A stretch of DNA of 64,000 nt from Desulfonatronospira sp964577315 (GCA_964577315.1 CAZNYT010000001.1:1-64000), one strand, 5' to 3'. Counted from the stretch's first letter, positions 9,146 to 18,605 are shown. Notes: generated from the sequence alone by a model not told the origin. Made by a program: numbers and translations.

Positions 9146-10589
9146 TTTGTACGTCTGTTTTATCGATGTTCAAAGGACTCTTGCCTTCCAGGTTTTTCTG
9201 CTTGGCCCTAGCAATCCCCAAGCTTTGCCTGGGCACATCCTTGGTTATAACGGAGCCAGCTCCCACAAGAGCTCCCTGCTCCAAGCGAACCGGAGCAACT
9301 AATGAGGTGTTGCTGCCAATAAATACCTGGTCCTCTATATAGGTTTCATGCTTTTTGCGCCCGTCGTAATTGCAGGTTATGGTGCCAGCACCCACGTTCA
9401 CGGACTCCCCTATCCATGTATCCCCAATATAGGCAAGATGGTTCACCTTACTGCCTGGCCCTATGGTGGAATTCTTGATTTCCACAAAATTGCCGGCCTT
9501 GGATTTGTTTTTCATCAGGGTCCCGGGTCTTAAACGGGCATAAGGACCGATTTTGGTATACTTCTCTATATCAGATTTAACAATATGAGAAAAGCTCAAA
9601 ACCTCTGCTCGGTCCACAAAACTATCCTGGATGTAGCAGTGTGAATTTATTTTGCTTCCGGCTGTTATCCGGGTCTGCCCATAAATCTCGGTGGGCCCAA
9701 CTATTTCTGCACCTGGCTCTATATCAACTTCCGGCCCGATGCGCACGTTATCCTTGCCTCGGATAAAAACTCCTTGACTAATAAGTTTGTTTATCAACTC
9801 TCTTCTTTTTAGTTCTTCCTGTTGCAGAAGCTCAGCCGGGGTATTGATCCCTAGAAGCTCAGGGCAGTCCCCGGCATTAAAAGCATCCACCCACATCCGA
9901 TTTTCATGAGCCAGGGAAACTAGCTGAGTAATGTACAGCTCTTGTTGTTGATTGCTAGTATCCAGCTGATACAAAATTTTTTCCAGAGAGTTAATATTAA
10001 AAACGTACAGCCCGGAATTTACTTCGTGTACAAATCCACCGTGTTGAGCCGGATCAAAATCCCTGGCCTCTATAATGGCCTGAACTTCCCCCTCAGGTCC
10101 GCGCAAAACACGTCCATAACTGCCGGGATCCGTTAATGAAAGGCTAATAAAGCCCATGTCATGGTTTTGCGTGCGCACGTGCTGCACTAAATCCTGAATA
10201 TGTCCTGCAGGCACAAAAGGAGTATCTCCGTTTAAAACTAACAGCCAGTTAATCCCGTGACCCTGAATCCGGGGCAGGGCAACCTGTAAAGCATGGCCGG
10301 TACCCATCTGTTTGTCCTGATAAACAACATCCTTATCTAGCAAGCCTAAATATGATTGGACTTGTTGGGCACCATGCCCCACTACTACCAAGGCCTGTGC
10401 AGAAAATATATCTTCCAAGGTGGTAAGCAAATACCACAACATGGGCTTATCCAATATGGGCTGCAACACTTTGGGCAAATCAGAATGCATTCTTTTGCCC
10501 TTTCCTGCTGCCAGCACTAAAGGCAGCACATCACCTGCTATGCGGGTAAAAGATGAACCAATCCTAACCATAGTCACACATAAACACAT
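9102..10589 (-). CDS. glmU: Bifunctional UDP-N-acetylglucosamine pyrophosphorylase / glucosamine-1-phosphate acetyltransferase
   Basis: About 490 residues. GlmU acetylates glucosamine-1-phosphate and then transfers UMP, giving UDP-GlcNAc for peptidoglycan and LPS. The N-terminal pyrophosphorylase domain has the nucleotide loop LVLAAGKGKRMHSDLPKVL (~24-42), and the C-terminal left-handed beta-helix shows hexapeptide repeats through ~270-460 with NVGAGTITCNYDGRKKHET. The start could be 10589 or the ATG at 10571; neither has an obvious Shine-Dalgarno. The 3' end overlaps the ZapB-like gene by over 30 bases. Confidence 0.93.
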   Translation of the reverse strand: MCLCVTMVRIGSSFTRIAGDVLPLVLAAGKGKRMHSDLPKVLQPILDKPMLWYLLTTLEDIFSAQALVVVGHGAQQVQSYLGLLDKDVVYQDKQMGTGHALQVALPRIQGHGINWLLVLNGDTPFVPAGHIQDLVQHVRTQNHDMGFISLSLTDPGSYGRVLRGPEGEVQAIIEARDFDPAQHGGFVHEVNSGLYVFNINSLEKILYQLDTSNQQQELYITQLVSLAHENRMWVDAFNAGDCPELLGINTPAELLQQEELKRRELINKLISQGVFIRGKDNVRIGPEVDIEPGAEIVGPTEIYGQTRITAGSKINSHCYIQDSFVDRAEVLSFSHIVKSDIEKYTKIGPYARLRPGTLMKNKSKAGNFVEIKNSTIGPGSKVNHLAYIGDTWIGESVNVGAGTITCNYDGRKKHETYIEDQVFIGSNTSLVAPVRLEQGALVGAGSVITKDVPRQSLGIARAKQKNLEGKSPLNIDKTDVQSEQDGFNSKAGGKS

Positions 10590-10726
10590 CTATATATAGT
10601 TTATGAAGAATCCCCCTTGAAAAACAGACTATAGCAATGCCAGCTATATGTCTAGGCTCAGCTGCAAGCATTCTGCTTGCCTCAAGGCCTTGCCCTTTTG
10701 TGCTCCTGCTTGTATCCATCTGATAT

Positions 10727-10794
10727 CAATAAAAAACCCGGAACCCATTGCGGACATGGCATTTTTTCGCCTGCAATGCAATGGGTTCCGGGTT
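10727..10794 (-). terminator. Rho-independent terminator of the ATP synthase operon
   Basis: A perfect 16-bp inverted repeat (10735-10750 with 10779-10794, core ACCCGGAACCCATTG) encloses a 28-base loop. On the minus strand it is followed by a T-run (10727-10734), so it ends transcripts coming from atpC. Confidence 0.85.
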
Positions 10795-10848
10795 GTAAGC
10801 GCTTGAGTGTAAGAAAACTTACAACAACTATAAACTTATGGAACCAGG

Positions 10849-11256
10849 TTATGAGGCTTCCTCACTGACCTTGAGCCTTTGCATCGCTCTGGCCAATGCA
10901 GCCTTAGCCCTGGCATAGTCGATTTTTTCCCGTTCCTGCTGCAAGCGCTGCTCTGCCCTCTCCTTGGCCTTTCGGGCCCTTTCCACGCTTATCTCTTCCG
11001 CCTTCTCAGCTACCTCGGCGAGCACGGTCATTTTGCTGGGAGAAACCTCAGTAAAGCCGCCGGAAACAAAAATAAAGTATTTTCGGCCATCTTTTTTGTA
11101 AAAAAGGCTACCAATACTAAGCGCAGTCAAAAAGGGAGTGTGATTGTACAACACCCCGAACTCCCCGCTGACTCCGGGAGCTCCGACATACTCAACTTCT
11201 TCGCTGAGTAGATTCCTGTCCGGCGTGACGATTTCCAAATTGATCAGATTAGCCAT
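10849..11256 (-). CDS. atpC: ATP synthase F1 subunit epsilon
   Basis: A 135-residue epsilon subunit of the F1 central stalk. The N-terminal beta-sandwich is clear (EIVTPDRNLLSEEVEYVGAPG, then GEFGVLYNHTPFLTALSIG) and the C-terminal part is the inhibitory helix pair rich in Arg, Lys and Ala. The ATG follows AAGGTGGTATT. It is the last gene of the operon, separated from atpD by 165 bases that hold a strong stem-loop. Confidence 0.95.
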   Translation of the reverse strand: MANLINLEIVTPDRNLLSEEVEYVGAPGVSGEFGVLYNHTPFLTALSIGSLFYKKDGRKYFIFVSGGFTEVSPSKMTVLAEVAEKAEEISVERARKAKERAEQRLQQEREKIDYARAKAALARAMQRLKVSEEAS

Positions 11257-11359
11257 AATACCACCTTGCTATCCAACAGATCGTTACCAATCCTCTATAT
11301 TGGACTAAATGTATCTTATCAGACCACTATATTTCAAACCCCAAATAGGCTTTTGTATG

Positions 11360-11400
11360 AGCGCGGACCCAGCGAAATTGGTTTCGCCTTGGTCCGCGCT
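11360..11400. other. Stem-loop between atpD and atpC
   Basis: Perfect 10-bp arms (AGCGCGGACC at 11360-11369 with its complement at 11391-11400) plus an inner GCGAAA/TTTCGC pair (11372-11377 with 11382-11387). There is no T-run on either side, so a simple terminator is unlikely. mRNA stabilisation, processing or attenuation before atpC is possible. Confidence 0.6.
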
Positions 11401-11421
11401 ACGAAATAAAGACAAGCTCTA

Positions 11422-12834
11422 TTAGGCTGTCTCCTTGGCTTTTTCCAGAGCCTCGTCAATAGTGCCCACCATGTAAAAAGCACTTTCTGGGATATCATCG
11501 TGCTTGCCGTCCAGTATCTCTCTAAATCCGCGGATGGTATCCTCGAGCTTGACGTAAACACCGGGCTTACCAGTAAAAGCTTCAGCTACGTGGAAGGGTT
11601 GAGACAAGAATCGCTGCATTTTTCTGGCTCTGGACACGGTGAGCTTATCTTCGTCCGAGAGCTCTTCCATACCCAGAATGGCAATGATATCCTGCAGATC
11701 CTTGTATTTTTGCAGGGTCATCTGGACTTCGCGGGCAGTAGTGTAGTGCTCATAGGTAAGAATATTTGGATCCAATATCCGGGAAGTGGAGTCCAAGGGA
11801 TCCACAGCAGGATAAATACCTAGCTCCGCAATGGACCTGGCCAGAACAATACTTCCGTCCAAATGGGCAAAAGTGGTAGCCGGCGCCGGGTCTGTCAAGT
11901 CGTCCGCAGGCACATAAATGGCCTGAACTGAAGTGACAGAGCCCTTATCTGTGGATGTAATCCGCTCCTGCAAGGCACCCAAGTCCGTGGAAAGGGTGGG
12001 CTGGTAACCCACAGCCGAGGGCATCCTTCCCAGAAGCGCGGAAACTTCCTGGTTGGCCTGTGTGAATCGGAAGATATTGTCGATAAATAAAAGCACGTCC
12101 TGGTTTTCTTCGTCGCGGTAGTACTCGGCCGCGGTCAGAGCGGTCAAGCCTACTCTGGCCCTGGCTCCCGGGGGCTCGTTCATCTGTCCGTATATAAGAG
12201 CTGCTTTGTCTATAACCCCGGCGTCAATCATTTCATGGTACAGGTCATTGCCTTCACGGGTACGCTCTCCCACACCTGCAAACACGGAAATACCGCCGTG
12301 CTGCTTGGCAATATTGTTAATCATCTCCATGAGCACAACGGTTTTACCCACGCCTGCACCGCCGAACATGCCCATTTTCCCGCCTTTGGGAAAGGGAATG
12401 ATCAAATCAATAACCTTAACTCCGGTTTCCAGAATCTCGATTTGGGTGCTCTGGTCTGTAAAAGAAGGGGCGGGACGATGAATGGGGTAGTACTTATCGG
12501 ATTTAATGGGACCTTGCTCGTCCACAGGCCACCCCACAACATTTTGAATCCTGCCCAGGGTGGGCTTGCCCACTGGCACCCGGATGGGTTCCCCGGTGTC
12601 CTTGGCTTGCATGCCGCGGGACAGACCATCTGTACTATCCATGGCTATGCACCGCACCACATTGTTACCCAAGTGCTGGGCCACTTCCACCACCAAGTTG
12701 TCCTTTTCGTTAGAAATGGAAGGGTTGGTCAAGTAAATGGCGTTCATGATGCTGGGAAGTTTGCCCTCGGGAAACTCTACGTCCACAACATTCCCGATGA
12801 CCTGTGCAATTTTGCCGATATTTTGTGCACTCAT
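11422..12834 (-). CDS. atpD: ATP synthase F1 subunit beta
   Basis: A 470-residue catalytic F1 subunit. The Walker A loop GGAGVGKTVVLMEMI is at about residue 155, the catalytic Glu region GVGERTREGNDLYHEM at ~185, and the Walker B segment LLFIDNIFRFTQA at ~250. The start follows AAGGGGGCAATAAGATT. It sits between atpG and atpC in the usual order. Confidence 0.98.
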   Translation of the reverse strand: MSAQNIGKIAQVIGNVVDVEFPEGKLPSIMNAIYLTNPSISNEKDNLVVEVAQHLGNNVVRCIAMDSTDGLSRGMQAKDTGEPIRVPVGKPTLGRIQNVVGWPVDEQGPIKSDKYYPIHRPAPSFTDQSTQIEILETGVKVIDLIIPFPKGGKMGMFGGAGVGKTVVLMEMINNIAKQHGGISVFAGVGERTREGNDLYHEMIDAGVIDKAALIYGQMNEPPGARARVGLTALTAAEYYRDEENQDVLLFIDNIFRFTQANQEVSALLGRMPSAVGYQPTLSTDLGALQERITSTDKGSVTSVQAIYVPADDLTDPAPATTFAHLDGSIVLARSIAELGIYPAVDPLDSTSRILDPNILTYEHYTTAREVQMTLQKYKDLQDIIAILGMEELSDEDKLTVSRARKMQRFLSQPFHVAEAFTGKPGVYVKLEDTIRGFREILDGKHDDIPESAFYMVGTIDEALEKAKETA

Positions 12835-12852
12835 AATCTTATTGCCCCCTTA

Positions 12853-13722
12853 TCATTGTTTCAATGCTTCGGCACCGCCGACTATATCCATTAATTCCGC
12901 TGTAATCGTTGCCTGCCTGGCTTTATTATAGGCCAATGTCAACTTATCCACCATATCATCGCAGTTGCGTGTAGCGTTATCCATGGCGGTCATTCTGGCA
13001 GCATGCTCACTGCAGGAGGTATCAAGCAAGCCTCTGTATATTTGAACCTTGATGTATCTGGGCAGCAGCTCAGCCAAAAGGCCTTCCACAGAAGGCTCGA
13101 AAAGGTATTCACTCTGAGGACCCTCCCCCGTGCTTTCAGCTGGGATAACCGGCAGTACTTGGGAAGTTTGAGGAATCTGTTTCACCACGTTAATGAACTC
13201 GCCGTAAACAAGATGCACCTCATCCAAGCCGTATTCCAAATAACTGTTAATTACCTGCGTACCAATATCGTTGGCCAATTGGAAATCGAACTTATCCATG
13301 ATTTCCGGGTAGCCGGCTTCAATCTCGTATTTTCTCTTGCGAAAAAAGTCTCTGCCCTTTTTCCCTACACAGAAAAATTTGACTTGTTTGCCGTCTTCAA
13401 ACTTTTTCTTAGCCAAGCCCACAGCCTTTTGGCAAAGATTGTTGTTAAAGGCCCCGCACAAGCCCTTATCCGAGGTCACAACAATTATGCCTACATTGTT
13501 GATTTCCTGTCTCTTTTCCAATAAAGGATGAATACCGGGGTCCACCCGGGCTGACAAATCCCCTAATATCTCTTGGTATTTCTCTGCATATGGCCTGAAA
13601 CGCTCCACGCGGTCCTGAGCCCCTCGCAGCTTGGCAGAAGCCACCATATTCATGGCCCTGGTTATCTGCTTGGTCTTCTGGACCGCACCTATTTTTCTTT
13701 GTATTTCCCTGAATGATGCCAT
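12853..13722 (-). CDS. atpG: ATP synthase F1 subunit gamma
   Basis: A 289-residue rotor shaft subunit. The N-terminal helix SFREIQRKIGAVQKTKQITRAM and the C-terminal helix with ATRNCDDMVDKLTLAYNKARQ are the family signatures; together they form the coiled-coil shaft. The start follows GGGAGTAGTAC. The gene lies 13 bases after atpA and 18 before atpD. Confidence 0.96.
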   Translation of the reverse strand: MASFREIQRKIGAVQKTKQITRAMNMVASAKLRGAQDRVERFRPYAEKYQEILGDLSARVDPGIHPLLEKRQEINNVGIIVVTSDKGLCGAFNNNLCQKAVGLAKKKFEDGKQVKFFCVGKKGRDFFRKRKYEIEAGYPEIMDKFDFQLANDIGTQVINSYLEYGLDEVHLVYGEFINVVKQIPQTSQVLPVIPAESTGEGPQSEYLFEPSVEGLLAELLPRYIKVQIYRGLLDTSCSEHAARMTAMDNATRNCDDMVDKLTLAYNKARQATITAELMDIVGGAEALKQ

Positions 13723-13735
13723 GTACTACTCCCAT

Positions 13736-15244
13736 TTAAGCCTTAAAGGTCTTTTTAAACTCATCCATGGCAGAGGTGATCTTTCCTTCCAAATCCTTGC
13801 TCAGTTCGCCGGTTTCCTTAATCTCTTTCAAGATTTCCGGCTTTTGGCTCTTAAAGTATTCCAGGACCTCGTTTTCGAATTTCTTTACCGCTTCCACAGG
13901 TAGATCATCCAGGTATCCCATGGTTCCGGCAAACAGGGAAATCACCTGTTCCTCCGAAGGCATAGGCTGGTATTGAGGCTGCTTCAAGAGCTCCATCAAT
14001 CTTTCGCCGCGTGTCAGCTTCTTTTGTGTGGCAGCATCCAGGTCGGAACCGAACTGGGCAAAAGCAACCAGTTCGCGGTATTGGGCCAAATCCAGGCGCA
14101 AGGTACCTGCCACCTTCTTAACAGCCTTGATCTGTGCTGCACCACCCACGCGAGAAACGGAAAGACCTACGTTCACTGCTGGTCTGTTCCCGGCATAAAA
14201 CAGGCTGGGTTCCAGAAAGATCTGGCCGTCAGTAATGGAAATAACATTGGTGGGTATGTAGGCGGAAATGTCACCTGCCTGGGTCTCAATAATGGGCAAA
14301 GCGGTCAAGGAGCCTGCTCCGTGATCGTCGCTCATCTTGGCCGCCCTCTCCAGAAGTCTGGAATGGAGATAGAATACGTCCCCGGGATAGGCCTCGCGAC
14401 CTGGAGGACGCCTCAAAAGCAGGGACATTTGCCTGTAGGCAACGGCTTGCTTGGATAAATCATCGTACATAATCAATGCGTGCTCGCCATTGTCCCGGAA
14501 ATATTCCCCCATGGTGCAGCCTGCATAGGCGGCAATAAACTGCATGGTGGCCGGATCGGATGCCGTGGCTGATACTACGGTAGTATATTCCAGGGCGCCA
14601 TTTTTGCGCAGGGTATCCACGACCTGAGCCACAGTGGATTTTTTCTGGCCAATGGCAACGTAGATGCAGTGCACATCTGTATCTTTCTGGGCAAGGATGG
14701 AGTCTATACAAATAGCGGTCTTGCCGATCTGGCGGTCCCCGATAATCAGCTCCCGCTGTCCCCTTCCGATGGGAGTCATGGCATCGATAGCCTTCAAGCC
14801 GGTATTCATGGGCTCATGTACGGATTTGCGGGGGACAATTCCCGGAGCCTTAACCTCTACGTTCCTTTGTTCCTTGGCTTCTATGGGACCCAAGCCGTCC
14901 AGAGGATTGCCCAAGGGATCTATAACCCTTCCTTGGATGGCTTTGCCCACTGGCACGGAGACAATGCGACCGGTTCTTTTTACCGTGTCCCCTTCCTTAA
15001 TGTGGGTATCTTCGCCCAAGAGGGCACAGCCCACGTTATCCTCTTCCAGGTTCAACACCATGCCCATGACCCCACCCGGAAATTCCAAGAGCTCCATGGC
15101 CATGGCGTTTTCCACGCCGTATACGCGGGCAATACCGTCACCAACGGACAGCACCACCCCGGTTTCGCTCATTTCTACGCGTTTCTCGTAGTTCTTGATC
15201 TGATCCTCAATAATCTGACTGATTTCTTCTGCTTTTATTTGCAT
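13736..15244 (-). CDS. atpA: ATP synthase F1 subunit alpha
   Basis: A 502-residue non-catalytic nucleotide-binding subunit. The P-loop is GDRQIGKTAICID at about residue 170, and the conserved segment PRVGGAAQIKAVK-like (SRVGGAAQIKAVKKVAG) is near 370. The ATG at 15244 (MQIKAEEISQII) is the family start; an in-frame GTG four codons upstream would be too close to its purine-rich site. There are only 4 bases from the atpH stop. Confidence 0.97.
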   Translation of the reverse strand: MQIKAEEISQIIEDQIKNYEKRVEMSETGVVLSVGDGIARVYGVENAMAMELLEFPGGVMGMVLNLEEDNVGCALLGEDTHIKEGDTVKRTGRIVSVPVGKAIQGRVIDPLGNPLDGLGPIEAKEQRNVEVKAPGIVPRKSVHEPMNTGLKAIDAMTPIGRGQRELIIGDRQIGKTAICIDSILAQKDTDVHCIYVAIGQKKSTVAQVVDTLRKNGALEYTTVVSATASDPATMQFIAAYAGCTMGEYFRDNGEHALIMYDDLSKQAVAYRQMSLLLRRPPGREAYPGDVFYLHSRLLERAAKMSDDHGAGSLTALPIIETQAGDISAYIPTNVISITDGQIFLEPSLFYAGNRPAVNVGLSVSRVGGAAQIKAVKKVAGTLRLDLAQYRELVAFAQFGSDLDAATQKKLTRGERLMELLKQPQYQPMPSEEQVISLFAGTMGYLDDLPVEAVKKFENEVLEYFKSQKPEILKEIKETGELSKDLEGKITSAMDEFKKTFKA

Positions 15245-15248
15245 AGCC

Positions 15249-15797
15249 CTACTCACCCCTTTTGATGTTTTCTTTCAAATTTTGCAACTGCGCCCTGAGG
15301 CTGGCATCCAAAACCTTATCTCCAACCTTTAAAACCAGACCGCCTACAATCTCCTGATCTACCTTGTAGTCCAGGACTACTTGTTGGCCGGACTGTTCCT
15401 CCAGTTTGCTGGCGATGTTCTGCTTGAGATTGTCTGCCAATTTTATGGCGGTCACAACCTCACCGCGCAAAATTCCCTGGTGTTGATCCAGAAGTTGGGC
15501 GTAATAGGCCTGGATCTCCGCCAATTGATCCAATCTGTTCTTGTCCGCTAGCAAATAACAAAAATTGGTTACTACCTTATTGGGATTGATCCTCTCTAGG
15601 AGCTTCTTAAGGACTCCTTTTTTCTCTTCCTCGGATATTATGGGATTACGAAAAATCCGAACCAGCTCAGGGGAGCCCTGCAAAAGATCTCCAATACTGG
15701 CCAAATCATCACCGTAGGCCTGCAACTCCTTGTCGCCCTGCTCTAGTCCCAGGGCAAAAAGTGCACGGGCATATCTTCTAGCTACTATATTTCCCAT
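15249..15797 (-). CDS. atpH: ATP synthase F1 subunit delta
   Basis: A 182-residue OSCP/delta subunit that joins F1 to the peripheral stalk. N-terminal ARRYARALFALG and C-terminal KVGDKVLDASLRAQLQNLK are diagnostic. The ATG overlaps the atpF stop codon (ATGA), so translation is coupled. Confidence 0.95.
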   Translation of the reverse strand: MGNIVARRYARALFALGLEQGDKELQAYGDDLASIGDLLQGSPELVRIFRNPIISEEEKKGVLKKLLERINPNKVVTNFCYLLADKNRLDQLAEIQAYYAQLLDQHQGILRGEVVTAIKLADNLKQNIASKLEEQSGQQVVLDYKVDQEIVGGLVLKVGDKVLDASLRAQLQNLKENIKRGE

Positions 15798-16360
15798 CAA
15801 TTTAGCACCACCCTTTTTAGACTATCGTTAATCAAAGCCTTGTGGTCCTCGGCCTTCAACTTCTTTTTGATCATGGCCTCAGTAGCTTCAACCACTTGTT
15901 CAGCCAATTGGGCCCTTATTTCCTGAATAGCCTGTTTGGCTTCCTGCTGGGCTGATACTTGGGCTTGTTCCTTGATCTGGGCTGCTTGATTTTCTGCCTT
16001 GGCTATGATCTGCTCTTTCAAGGTTTCACCCTGGCTTCTGGCCTGTTCCAATATTTGCTCCCTCTCCTGTTCCAGATTAGCAATACTAGCTTGCACCTCT
16101 TGGAGCTTCTTTTCTGCCTCTTGGCGCCGGGCTTCGAGATCGTTGAGCTCGGTTTCTATCTCTTGGCTGCGGCTGGGGAAAAACTCAAAGATTTTGTAGC
16201 CGCCTGCATAATAGATCAGAGCCAAGAAGATGATAAAATTGATCACCCTCCATATTTGGTCCCTAGCGTCATGAGGCAGATTGAAGGGATCTATGATGTT
16301 GAAGATCGCCCCTGCAAGCAGTACGAGGCCTAGAATCAATAATTTTGCTTTCGTGCTCAC
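15797..16360 (-). CDS. atpF: ATP synthase F0 subunit b
   Basis: A 187-residue peripheral-stalk subunit. It has two N-terminal hydrophobic stretches (a signal-like LLILGLVLLAGAIF and the membrane helix around VINFIIFLALIYYAGG), then a long charged coiled coil. The GTG start at 16360 has AAGGGGG nine bases upstream. Paired with the b' gene upstream, it probably makes a b/b' heterodimer. Confidence 0.9.
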   Translation of the reverse strand: MSTKAKLLILGLVLLAGAIFNIIDPFNLPHDARDQIWRVINFIIFLALIYYAGGYKIFEFFPSRSQEIETELNDLEARRQEAEKKLQEVQASIANLEQEREQILEQARSQGETLKEQIIAKAENQAAQIKEQAQVSAQQEAKQAIQEIRAQLAEQVVEATEAMIKKKLKAEDHKALINDSLKRVVLN

Positions 16361-16388
16361 CGCTTACGCCCCCTTTGTTTTGCTCGGT

Positions 16389-16811
16389 TTAAGCCTTGCC
16401 CAGGATCCTATCCGCGGCACTGGCCGCAAATTTGTCCACTTGCTTTTTAAGGTCCTCCAATGCCTTTTCCTTCTCCGTCTGTGCCTTCTCGCGGGCAGAC
16501 TGGAGCAAGGTAGAGGCTTCTTGAGAAGCTGATTGAACTATTTTCTTTTCCTCCTCGGCGCCCTCTCCTTTCTTTTCCTGCCTGATCTGCTGAGCTTTCA
16601 ACCGGGCCTGCTCCAACTCTTGCTCGTAGGTTTTGAGCTTCTCGTCCGCCTGGGAATTAAAACTTTCCACATCATCCATCTTCTGGGACATGATTTCTGC
16701 CCGCTTGCGCAAAATGCCCCTAATGGGCTTGTAGAGCACCAAATTAAGCACAAAGAGGACAATCAAAAAATTGATCAATTGAATTAAAAAGGTGATATTC
16801 AGTTCAATCAT
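16389..16811 (-). CDS. ATP synthase F0 subunit b' (second b-type subunit)
   Basis: A 140-residue b-type stalk subunit with one N-terminal membrane helix (FLIQLINFLIVLFVLNLVLY) followed by KPIRGILRKRAEIM and a long coiled coil. The ATG at 16811 follows GGGGAGGGG. It is the first gene of the operon; the a and c genes (atpB, atpE) are absent, as in many Desulfovibrionales, where they lie elsewhere. Confidence 0.9.
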   Translation of the reverse strand: MIELNITFLIQLINFLIVLFVLNLVLYKPIRGILRKRAEIMSQKMDDVESFNSQADEKLKTYEQELEQARLKAQQIRQEKKGEGAEEEKKIVQSASQEASTLLQSAREKAQTEKEKALEDLKKQVDKFAASAADRILGKA

Positions 16812-16874
16812 AGGCCCCTCCCCAGCATGTGAATTTAGGTTCAAGTTCGATTTCGCCGATATTAGTTAAGGTGC

Positions 16875-16903
16875 TCTTTAGCCAATTTAACACCTTGTGT
16901 CAA
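16875..16903 (-). promoter_or_regulatory. Sigma-70-type promoter of the ATP synthase operon
   Basis: Minus strand: -35 TTGACA (16898-16903), 17-base spacer, -10 TAAAGA (16875-16880), about 65 bases before the b' start codon. The -35 is a perfect match to consensus. Confidence 0.7.
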
Positions 16904-17079
16904 AGCCTTTTTCTTATTTCATTTACAAAAATATAGGGGATCTTGCAAACTAAAATCTTTGTATCCGCAAAAAATCTGCTTGCAATTCAAACCAAAAAAA
17001 TTTTTTGCCACCACCTCTCGCGCCAAAATTCACATTTTTTGACATGGCTATTTGCTAAAGTCGAAGACCTAGACTTTTA

Positions 17080-17442
17080 TCAGGAGGTGCTTACCTGTTT
17101 TTCTTCACTCGCTTGGCTGCCGTTCATGTTTATTTCGCCCTTAATCAGCGCCCCTTCTTCCACCATCAGGGAGGGAGTGGAAATCTTGCCATTGATATTG
17201 GCCTGCTTGTACAATACCACTTTGGTCTGGGCCTTGAGATCCCCTTCCAGAGAGCCGCTCAAAACCAGTTGGCCTACATTGACCGTACCTCTGACCACGG
17301 CATCCTGGCCCACTATCAAAACACCCTCGGATTCTATCTCTCCCTCAAATTCCCCATCAATCCGAACCGTGCCCTTAAACACCAGCTTGCCGTTATAGGC
17401 AGTCCCCATCCCCATAAAGGCATTTATATCGTCTTTGCCCAT
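17080..17442 (-). CDS. Bactofilin family cytoskeletal protein
   Basis: A 120-residue bactofilin. Almost the whole chain is the DUF583 beta-helix, with repeated G-x-hydrophobic rungs (LVFKGTVRIDGEFEGEIES, VLIVGQDAVVRGTVNVGQLV), and short polar tails. Bactofilins polymerise without nucleotide and scaffold local cell-wall synthesis. The gene is 45 bases downstream of rodA, at the end of the elongasome operon, which fits a cell-shape role. The start follows AAGGAG. Confidence 0.9.
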   Translation of the reverse strand: MGKDDINAFMGMGTAYNGKLVFKGTVRIDGEFEGEIESEGVLIVGQDAVVRGTVNVGQLVLSGSLEGDLKAQTKVVLYKQANINGKISTPSLMVEEGALIKGEINMNGSQASEEKQVSTS

Positions 17443-17487
17443 ACTGTTTCTCCTTTATATTGACACTTAACTTGTAATCCCAATATC

Positions 17488-18597
17488 TTAACTCTTAAAC
17501 ATGAACCTGCGCATGGCGACATTCATGACCAGACCCACAATGATAAAGTTTATTACCAGCGCGGTACCGCCATAACTTATAAAGGGCAAAGGAATCCCCA
17601 CAACCGGCAGCAATCCCAGTACCATGCCTATATTAACCAGTATTTGCCAGAAAAAATAGAAAAAAGCCCCCACACACAACATTGTGCCCAATTTATCCTT
17701 GGCCTGCTGGGAAACCGAAAGAATCTGATACAACAACGTGCAAAACAAGATAAGCAAGATCAAAGCCCCGATAAATCCCCACTCTTCCCCGAAAACCGAA
17801 AAGGCAAAATCAGTGTGTTTTTCCGGCAAAAAACGCAACTGGCTTTGAGTCCCTTCCATGAATCCCTTGCCCCAGAAGCCGCCGGAACCTAAGGCAATCT
17901 GGGACTGTATGACATGATAACCTGCTCCTTGAGGATCCTGGGCCGGATTCAAGAAGCTGAGCAACCTGGTCTTTTGATAATCGTGCAGCATGAGCCATCC
18001 CAGGGGCAAGACCAGGGGGAACGCTAATGCCAGTACCTTCAGCACCCTTTTGGCGATCCCGTGATAGAGTATAATCCCAACTGCCACAAACAAAAGTATC
18101 AGGGCAGACCCCAGGTCCGGCTGCTTGATTATCAGTCCCACCGGCACCAAGATGATTGCAAATATCTTGCACAGCTCCTTGATCCCCAAATAATGATTGA
18201 ATTGGGAAAGAACGTGAGCCAATAAAATCAAAGTGGCTACCTTGGCTACCACACTGGGCTGAAAACTGAATATCCCCAGATCCAGCCATCTCTGGGATCC
18301 GTGTATGGATACTCCCCAAAAAAACACTGCTATTAGACATAAAAGTGACAGCCCATAAATGTACCAGGATAGGACCTTGAGCCGCTGGTAATCCACCAGC
18401 ATGGCCAAAATCAAGGCTATAAATCCTACTCCACCCCAAACGAGCTGTTTACTGTAAAAGGTGGTCATCAGGGAAGTCCCGTCCCCAAGCCGGTAGGCAC
18501 CTGCAGAATACAAATTGAGCAAACCGGCTAAAAAAAGCAAAAGAACCACGAGCAGCATGGACCAGTTTATGTTCAAAACCATTTGCCTATCGATCAT
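17488..18597 (-). CDS. rodA: Rod shape-determining protein RodA (SEDS peptidoglycan glycosyltransferase)
   Basis: A 369-residue polytopic SEDS protein with about ten membrane helices. The signature segments SQIALGSGGFWGKGFMEGTQ, LPEKHTDFAFSVFGEEWGF and the C-terminal VVGIPLPFISYGGTAL are all present. It polymerises glycan strands with PBP2 during elongation. The ATG is 8 bases after the mrdA stop. Confidence 0.96.
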   Translation of the reverse strand: MIDRQMVLNINWSMLLVVLLLFLAGLLNLYSAGAYRLGDGTSLMTTFYSKQLVWGGVGFIALILAMLVDYQRLKVLSWYIYGLSLLCLIAVFFWGVSIHGSQRWLDLGIFSFQPSVVAKVATLILLAHVLSQFNHYLGIKELCKIFAIILVPVGLIIKQPDLGSALILLFVAVGIILYHGIAKRVLKVLALAFPLVLPLGWLMLHDYQKTRLLSFLNPAQDPQGAGYHVIQSQIALGSGGFWGKGFMEGTQSQLRFLPEKHTDFAFSVFGEEWGFIGALILLILFCTLLYQILSVSQQAKDKLGTMLCVGAFFYFFWQILVNIGMVLGLLPVVGIPLPFISYGGTALVINFIIVGLVMNVAMRRFMFKS

Positions 18598-18605
18598 AAT
18601 CCTGC

